A stretch of DNA of 12,302 nucleotides from an uncultured Varibaculum sp. (lineage in GTDB: Bacteria > Actinomycetota > Actinomycetes > Actinomycetales > Actinomycetaceae), in NCBI GenBank assembly GCA_947253735.1, contig CAMYAU010000039.1, forward strand, positions 1 through 12,302. Reading direction: 5' to 3'. Every line of letters begins with the position of its first letter. The first letter of the stretch is position 1. Positions 8,065 to 12,302 of this stretch are shown here, piece after piece. The position numbers and the translations under genes were made by a program. The notes beneath the pieces were generated by a model. It was not told the origin of the DNA. It worked only from the letters and a program-made list of their open reading frames with translations, and made no database searches.

Positions 8065-8685
8065 ATGACGGTAGGTGTCAGCGTCGATGGTAGACGCATC
8101 GGGGTAATGGGGGGAACCTTCGACCCTATTCATAACGGACACCTGGTGGCGGCATCCGAGGTTCAGCACCGCTATGGCCTAGATGAAGTTATTTTCGTAC
8201 CCACTGCGACCCAACCTTTCAAAAAGGGGCGGCAGGTAACTATGCCGGAGCACCGCTATTTGATGACTTCCATCGCCACCGCCTCAAATCCTCGGTTTAC
8301 CGTTTCCCGGGTGGATATTGAACGGGGGGAAACCACCTATACGGTGGACACCCTACGTGATTTGAAGCGGGAAAGACCAGGTTGTCACCTGTTTTTTATT
8401 ACTGGTGCCGATGCTTTGCGGCAGATTATGGATTGGAAAAACGCAGAGGAACTGTTTCAGTTGGCACGATTCGTGGGGGTAACTCGGCCTGGTCATCGCT
8501 GGAGAAATACTGGAGAACTTCCCGCCGATAGGGTCTCGTTATTGGAAGTGCCTGCGATGGCGATTTCTTCAACTGACATTCGTAAGCGGGTGGCGTCTAA
8601 GGCTCCCATCTGGTATTTAACTCCGGACGGGGTCGTGCAATATATCGCGAAATATGGTCTCTATCGGGAGGATACCCAGTCATGA
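8065..8685 (+). CDS. nadD: Nicotinate-nucleotide adenylyltransferase
   Basis: Cytoplasmic enzyme joining nicotinate mononucleotide and ATP to form deamido-NAD, the central step of NAD synthesis. From the ATG at 8065 the protein has 206 residues. The nucleotidyltransferase signature [11 protein letters not shown] is at 16-26, FITGADAL near 111, and the second signature ISSTDIR at 168-174, followed by the usual [11 protein letters not shown] ending. An in-frame TTG at 8059 is less likely, because AGAAGGGG at 8051-8058 would leave no gap before it, whereas the ATG is 6 bases away. The stop overlaps the start of the next gene in an ATGA, so translation of the two is probably coupled. The nadD-to-rsfS neighbourhood is common in bacteria. 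Confidence 0.96.
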   Translation: MTVGVSVDGRRIGVMGGTFDPIHNGHLVAASEVQHRYGLDEVIFVPTATQPFKKGRQVTMPEHRYLMTSIATASNPRFTVSRVDIERGETTYTVDTLRDLKRERPGCHLFFITGADALRQIMDWKNAEELFQLARFVGVTRPGHRWRNTGELPADRVSLLEVPAMAISSTDIRKRVASKAPIWYLTPDGVVQYIAKYGLYREDTQS

Positions 8686-10937
8686 GCGAATCAGACTATC
8701 CGAATCGCCCTTTGGAGGGGAAGGAATATTCTCCGATTTATAAATATGGCCAGATTTCTATTGCTGAACAGCTGGCACGCTTAGAGGAGATTCGCAGTGG
8801 AGGTCGCCGCCCTAGCTACCGGCCAGGAGTCCCTTCCCAAGAATCCCAATGGGGACAGATTCAAGAGGGCTTTAGTCAGGTCGAAAGCGAACTATCTTGG
8901 CAGTTACGGCAGGCATCGGTAGCGAATGAACGGAAGGTGCAACGCCGGCTTAGTCCCGACCAGGATGGACGTAGCTGGGTACAAGAGTACCGAGAAAAGC
9001 AACACATGCGTAAAGTCGCGCAGGAAGCGCGAGAGAAAGCTGAGGCTGATTTACAGCGCTTGCTGAAAGAACGGGAGGAAGCGCAGGCTCGTGCCCGGGA
9101 ACAGGAACGTCTAGCAGCAGAGGCCGCTGAGCGTTTACGTAAGATAGAGGATGCGGAGCAAGAAGCGCTACGTTCTGCCGCTCGGGAGCAGCAACGCCGC
9201 GAACAACGAGTTTTAAATGCACAGGTGGCGGAAGAAAAATCTGAAGCCGAAAAAATGGCAGAGCTGCTGGCCTCTTTCCATAACTTAGCGACAGCTGCTC
9301 AGCAGCCGGCGGAACCTACTACTTCACCGGCTGATTCCCTGTCGCGGGCAACGCTTTCAAGTCCGATGGCCTCGCAACCAGTTTTACAGGAACCTAGTGC
9401 GTCAATGCCGTCTGCGGTGCAACCGATCGCTTCTGGTCAAATTCCTCAAGTAGCACCGGGGTCGCAGCTGAAAGCAGGTTCCGCTCCGGTACAGCTGGGG
9501 GTGCAAGCGGCGCCGGCCCCTTCACGTATTTTTGCAGATGATTCCGGATATGTGGGCACACATGACGATTCCAGACCGCTTGTCACTAAGAGTTTTGCTG
9601 GCGATAAGTCGGTGGTGGGGCAAGCTCTAGACGTTGATACTACCCAACCAGTGGAAGTAAGCCCGATTGATGCTTTAGCTGATAAAGCCGATGACCGAGC
9701 ACTTGCTGATAGTTTGGCTTTTGCGGCTGGAAGTAAGAATCTTGCAGCAACTCGGCCGGCTCCGGTTCAGGCTCCGGAAGCGCCGGCTCATAGCTCAGCT
9801 AATACTGTCGCGACCTCGATCCCCGAGACCTCAGCGGCTAGGGGGCAGGCAGCATATGCGCGGTCGCAAATAGCCCCCTCTCCGGTGACTCCAGCTCCGC
9901 AGATACAGCCAACAACGACTGGAAATATTAACACGCAGGTCTCTCCGGAGAGTTTGGCTCCGGCATCTGCCAGCGTCGATGCGAATAATTTGTCTCCAGT
10001 AAAGCTTACTGCGGCCGCAGCTGGATCCGCCGCAGAGTTATTCCAGCAGGCCTTGGCGCAAACCAAGTTGAACGCGGCTCGAGGAGTCGCACCTGCTCCC
10101 CGAACATCCGTATCGCTGGAAAGCAACTTCAACCCAGCTGTGCTGCGCCCCGCTCCGGCTCCTCCAGTTAACGCTTCCAGGCAGAGCCAGCTTACCGCTT
10201 ATCCCACTGCAGCTCCCCAGGTTAATCCACAGGTGTCGCCAGTGCAGGCGGCTCCGGCTCCTAGCGTTCCTACTCAGGTTAATGTGGCTGCCTCACAGCT
10301 GCCTTTGGTGCAGGCAACGGTTACAGCTCCCTCCCAACCGGCGCCAGGAAGCGTTCAAGTGCCACCTGTATCGCAGGCAACGGTGTCCTTGCAGCCGAGT
10401 CAGGTCACGCCCTCGGCGGTGAATAATAATCCAGTCGGGACTCTTAATCCACAGGTGACTCCCGCCCCGCAAGCTGTGCCGGTTTCTTCAGGGGGTCAAG
10501 AGGCGGTAGCTGCGATGCCAGCCACTCCCACCACTAGCCCGATGACCTCTTCAGTTCCAGCGGAGAGGCCTGCACCCACCCCTGCGCTTTCTGCGGAGGA
10601 AATACCTAGTGAGGATCCTGCTATCTCCAGCGAAAGCGAACCTCCCCAAGAGGGGAAATCCCGGTGGTGGCAGTGGAAACGGCAAACAAAAAAAGCTGAG
10701 GCCCCGGAGCAGGAAGACACTCGCGCCGGGGCGTGGCAGGAAGCTGCTGAGGACGAGGACGAAGAGCCGCTAACTTTCATCCAGACTTTCTTGCGTTGGG
10801 TTTTACGGCTATCTATCTTGCTGATTATTGCGTTGGGTATGGTGCTAACCATGGATCGACCAGTGATTTCGCAAACGATGGGGCAGGATATCTTGCAACC
10901 CGGTATCGTAGATAATGTAAGCGTTACCCAAATATAG
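8682..10937 (+). CDS. Unknown 751-residue protein: coiled coil, Pro/Ala-rich linker, C-terminal membrane segment
   Basis: I do not recognise a family. Residues 1-100 are polar with several aromatic residues ([21 protein letters not shown] near 17-37). About 102-195 is a highly charged Ala/Glu/Arg/Gln stretch with strong coiled-coil character. About 205-650 is a low-complexity Ala/Pro/Val/Ser/Gln linker with recurring short units such as NPQVSP, NPQVTP and APAP. It is followed by a Trp-basic patch [10 protein letters not shown] (662-671), an acidic run EDEDEE (690-695), one hydrophobic segment at about 706-723, and a 28-residue polar tail. There is no N-terminal signal peptide, so the bulk is probably cytoplasmic with the tail outside. 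The ATG overlaps the nadD stop, and rsfS starts 9-12 bases after it. The general architecture recalls TolA- or DivIVA-like scaffold proteins, but that is only resemblance in composition. It is a real gene by coupling, frame length and position. Confidence 0.85.
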   Translation: MSESDYPNRPLEGKEYSPIYKYGQISIAEQLARLEEIRSGGRRPSYRPGVPSQESQWGQIQEGFSQVESELSWQLRQASVANERKVQRRLSPDQDGRSWVQEYREKQHMRKVAQEAREKAEADLQRLLKEREEAQARAREQERLAAEAAERLRKIEDAEQEALRSAAREQQRREQRVLNAQVAEEKSEAEKMAELLASFHNLATAAQQPAEPTTSPADSLSRATLSSPMASQPVLQEPSASMPSAVQPIASGQIPQVAPGSQLKAGSAPVQLGVQAAPAPSRIFADDSGYVGTHDDSRPLVTKSFAGDKSVVGQALDVDTTQPVEVSPIDALADKADDRALADSLAFAAGSKNLAATRPAPVQAPEAPAHSSANTVATSIPETSAARGQAAYARSQIAPSPVTPAPQIQPTTTGNINTQVSPESLAPASASVDANNLSPVKLTAAAAGSAAELFQQALAQTKLNAARGVAPAPRTSVSLESNFNPAVLRPAPAPPVNASRQSQLTAYPTAAPQVNPQVSPVQAAPAPSVPTQVNVAASQLPLVQATVTAPSQPAPGSVQVPPVSQATVSLQPSQVTPSAVNNNPVGTLNPQVTPAPQAVPVSSGGQEAVAAMPATPTTSPMTSSVPAERPAPTPALSAEEIPSEDPAISSESEPPQEGKSRWWQWKRQTKKAEAPEQEDTRAGAWQEAAEDEDEEPLTFIQTFLRWVLRLSILLIIALGMVLTMDRPVISQTMGQDILQPGIVDNVSVTQI

Positions 10938-10949
10938 GAGTTCTTCTTG

Positions 10950-11390
10950 GTGGAAAAGCTTGATCCGCGGCAACTAGCTGAAATCGCTGCCCAGGCGGCT
11001 GCCAGTAAATTGGCGACCGATGTGGTGGCGATTGATGTTCATGAACAAACTATTATCACTGATGTTTTCGTGATTTGTTCAGCCGATAATCCTCGCCAAG
11101 CGCGCGCGATTATGAATGAAATCGATCATGCATGTCACGACGCGGGTGCCGATCCCACAACGATTGAAGGGAACGATGAATTCCGGTGGGTACTCATGGA
11201 ACTGCCGGGGGTAATCGTGCATATTTTCTTGGCGGAAGAACGGGAATATTACGGGTTGGAGCGGCTGTGGAATGACTGTCCTCGAATTGAGTTACCCAAT
11301 TTGGAGGAGGCTACGCGGGCGGAACAAGCCCGAGTCGAGGCCCAAAGTCAGCCTCAGGATGCTGTAAATCTGATTGTGGGACTAGATTAG
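10950..11390 (+). CDS. rsfS: Ribosome silencing factor RsfS
   Basis: RsfS (DUF143/Iojap family) binds L14 on the 50S subunit and blocks subunit joining when nutrients are short. Family hallmarks are AAQAAASKLATDVVAIDV near the start, TDVFVICSADNPRQARAI, and the core WVLMELPGVIVHIFLAEEREYYGLERLW. The gene gives 146 residues from the GTG at 10950, including a C-terminal tail of about 30 residues after the domain. An in-frame TTG at 10947 directly precedes this GTG. AGGAG at 10936-10940, which overlaps the stop codon of the preceding gene, is 6 bases from the TTG and 9 from the GTG, so the first codon is uncertain by one residue. It lies in the nadD operon, as in many bacteria, with a phosphatase gene 7 bases downstream. 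Confidence 0.95.
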   Translation: MEKLDPRQLAEIAAQAAASKLATDVVAIDVHEQTIITDVFVICSADNPRQARAIMNEIDHACHDAGADPTTIEGNDEFRWVLMELPGVIVHIFLAEEREYYGLERLWNDCPRIELPNLEEATRAEQARVEAQSQPQDAVNLIVGLD

Positions 11391-11397
11391 GTGAGTC

Positions 11398-12042
11398 ATG
11401 GCGAGCAAAATTGTTCTCTGGCGACACGGTCAAACTGACTATAACCTGCAAGGACGGGTACAAGGTCAAGTTGATATTCCTCTTAATCAGGTGGGGTTAG
11501 CCCAGGCTGCTGCGGCAGCGGAAGAGCTGATTAAGTTGAAACCAGAGCGGATTGTTTGCTCGGATTTACGGCGTGCTCAGGAAACCGCCCGGGCTCTAGC
11601 CGATATTTGTAGCCAAGAAGTTCAAATGCTGCCAGATGAGCGATTACGGGAACGGGCATTCGGGGATTTTGAAGGGCTGTCAGCGAAAGAACTGAAAGCG
11701 CGTTTTGCGCCGCGCTATGAGGAGTGGCGCAGTACCGGGGAAAGTCTGATGGCGGGAGTGGAGTCGCGTGCTAAGGTCGGTTCCCGGGTTGCTAAATGCA
11801 TGCTTGAACATTTTGAACAGGTCGAGGGGACGCTTGTGGTGGTTTCTCATGGTTCAGCCTTGACCCAGGGGTTGGTGAAAATTCTAGGCTTGGATCCTTT
11901 GGCTTGGCAGGGACTACGGGGTTTGGATAATTGTCATTGGTCCACTTTGATCCCTTATTCACGTAAACCCGGATGGCGTCTGGTATCGCATAATATTGGA
12001 GCACCCGAGGTTCCCGGTTCAGCGGTACCTTCTTTGGCTTAG
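11398..12042 (+). CDS. Histidine phosphatase family protein (phosphoglycerate-mutase-like)
   Basis: Member of the histidine phosphatase superfamily, 214 residues. The catalytic RHG motif is at 9-11 with His10 as the expected phosphohistidine. SDLRRAQETA near 55-64 supplies phosphate-binding Arg, the acid Glu is likely in LRERAFGDFEGL (E85), and the second catalytic His is H151 in VVVSHGSAL. The size and the absence of the long insertions of a cofactor-dependent mutase point to a phosphatase, not a glycolytic mutase. In Mycobacterium the gene after rsfS (Rv2419c) is the glucosyl-3-phosphoglycerate phosphatase GpgP, so the same role is possible here by position, but nothing in the sequence proves the substrate. 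AGGTGA at 11389-11394 overlaps the rsfS stop and is close to the ATG. Confidence 0.9.
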   Translation: MASKIVLWRHGQTDYNLQGRVQGQVDIPLNQVGLAQAAAAAEELIKLKPERIVCSDLRRAQETARALADICSQEVQMLPDERLRERAFGDFEGLSAKELKARFAPRYEEWRSTGESLMAGVESRAKVGSRVAKCMLEHFEQVEGTLVVVSHGSALTQGLVKILGLDPLAWQGLRGLDNCHWSTLIPYSRKPGWRLVSHNIGAPEVPGSAVPSLA

Positions 12043-12047
12043 CTAAA

Positions 12048-12095
12048 TGTGTATTGGTTTGACCTGTACGAATAGCGAGTATGTCGGAATACACA
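12048..12095 (+). other. Inverted repeat with nested short stems after the phosphatase gene
   Basis: TGTGTATT (12048-12055) and AATACACA (12088-12095) are exact reverse complements 32 bases apart. Between them lie nested GAC/GTC and TAC/GTA triplets that could stack in one interrupted stem. It starts 5 bases after the stop codon. With no T-run it is not a classical terminator; a weak 3'-end structure or a protein-binding site is possible. Confidence 0.35.
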
Positions 12096-12105
12096 GGCGG
12101 GGGAT

Positions 12106-12135
12106 TTGAAGTAAAGGCACACTGTTAGTTAAAGT
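12106..12135 (+). promoter_or_regulatory. Candidate promoter of tRNA-Ala
   Basis: TTGAAG at 12106-12111 and TAAAGT at 12130-12135 each match the consensus in 4 of 6 positions, with an 18-base spacer identical to that of the tRNA-His promoter candidate. Both -10 elements lie in TTAGWTAAAGT (here 12125-12135). Transcription would start about 40 bases before the tRNA. Confidence 0.4.
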
Positions 12136-12182
12136 TATCTGGTGCCTACCGAGCAGGCTTGTGAAGGTGGGACATAGCTTTC

Positions 12183-12255
12183 GGGGCTATAGCGCAGTTG
12201 GTAGCGCGCTTCCATGGCATGGAAGAGGTCGCGGGTTCGATTCCCGCTAGCTCCA
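12183..12255 (+). tRNA. tRNA-Ala (anticodon GGC), CCA not encoded
   Basis: Acceptor GGGGCTA (12183-12189) pairs with TAGCTCC (12248-12254) with one G.U pair, followed by discriminator A at 12255. The D arm has GCGCAGTTGGTAGCGC. The anticodon stem CTTCC/GGAAG encloses the loop ATGGCAT with anticodon GGC. The T arm is GCGGGTTCGATTCCCGC. The acceptor has G3.U70, the alanine identity element. The bases after the discriminator are CGA, so the CCA must be added after transcription. Confidence 0.96.
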
Positions 12256-12276
12256 CGATGAGGAGTCCGAACGGTG

Positions 12277-12298
12277 AAAAAGCCGTTTGGGCTTTTTT
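12277..12298 (+). terminator. Intrinsic terminator after tRNA-Ala
   Basis: AAAAAGCC (12277-12284) pairs with GGCTTTTT (12290-12297) around a GTTTG loop and runs into a T-rich end (TTTTTTATTA). It begins 21 bases after the mature tRNA end. Confidence 0.85.
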
Positions 12299-12302
12299 AT
12301 TA

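Noticed and set aside
10496..10852. Minus-strand open frame of 118 codons inside the 751-residue gene
   Set aside because: Antisense to the linker and membrane segment; its own sequence is Ser/Ala/Gly low complexity with no independent start signal. The forward frame is supported by operon coupling.
8682..10937. Reading the 751-residue protein as DivIVA, TolA or a LytR-type enzyme
   Set aside because: No DivIVA N-terminal lipid-binding motif, no TolA-like N-terminal membrane segment and no LytR catalytic domain are visible; only general coiled-coil and linker composition agrees.

Overview
The window looks like a chromosomal housekeeping region of a low-to-moderate G+C actinobacterium. The MurA residues (RGAKNFVPKAMVAALLG at the N-terminal end, GGCVIGDRPIDFH at the active site) resemble the Streptomyces/Actinomyces type. 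The gene orders murA-plsC-gpsA-ddl, rplU-rpmA-obg and nadD-X-rsfS-phosphatase are actinobacterial. Codon and base composition look balanced rather than Streptomyces-like, so I infer an Actinomycetaceae-type organism (Varibaculum, Mobiluncus, Arcanobacterium or a relative), without being able to name the species. Every gene is on the + strand. No mobile element, phage gene, CRISPR array or integration scar is visible.

Region 1 (1-4309) is a tight envelope-precursor operon. It holds murA (5' end cut off by the window), a PlsC-type acyltransferase, gpsA and ddl, separated by 6-15 nt. It combines the first committed step of peptidoglycan synthesis, glycerol-3-phosphate supply and phosphatidic acid formation, and D-Ala-D-Ala synthesis. 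Region 2 (about 4316-5288) is a lone ATP-grasp enzyme of unknown substrate with its own promoter-like sequence.

Region 3 (5355-6285) is a tRNA-His(GTG) gene with an encoded CCA end, then the ribosomal protein pair rplU-rpmA. Between them lie two back-to-back hairpins of 15-16 bp. Their pairing depends on G.U pairs that exist only in + strand RNA, which makes them a candidate leader RNA. Region 4 (6307-7963) is obg, preceded by a perfect 13-bp hairpin and followed by a short terminator-like hairpin. Region 5 (8065-12042) is a coupled operon: nadD (NAD synthesis), an unrecognised 751-residue membrane-anchored coiled-coil/Pro-Ala-rich protein, rsfS (ribosome silencing) and a histidine phosphatase. 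The window closes with tRNA-Ala(GGC) and a clear intrinsic terminator.

Most of the content is conserved core biology. The least explained items are the double-hairpin rplU leader, the 751-residue protein wedged between nadD and rsfS, the orphan ATP-grasp enzyme after ddl, and two pairs of shared short DNA motifs (one upstream of both tRNA genes, one in two putative terminator hairpins).
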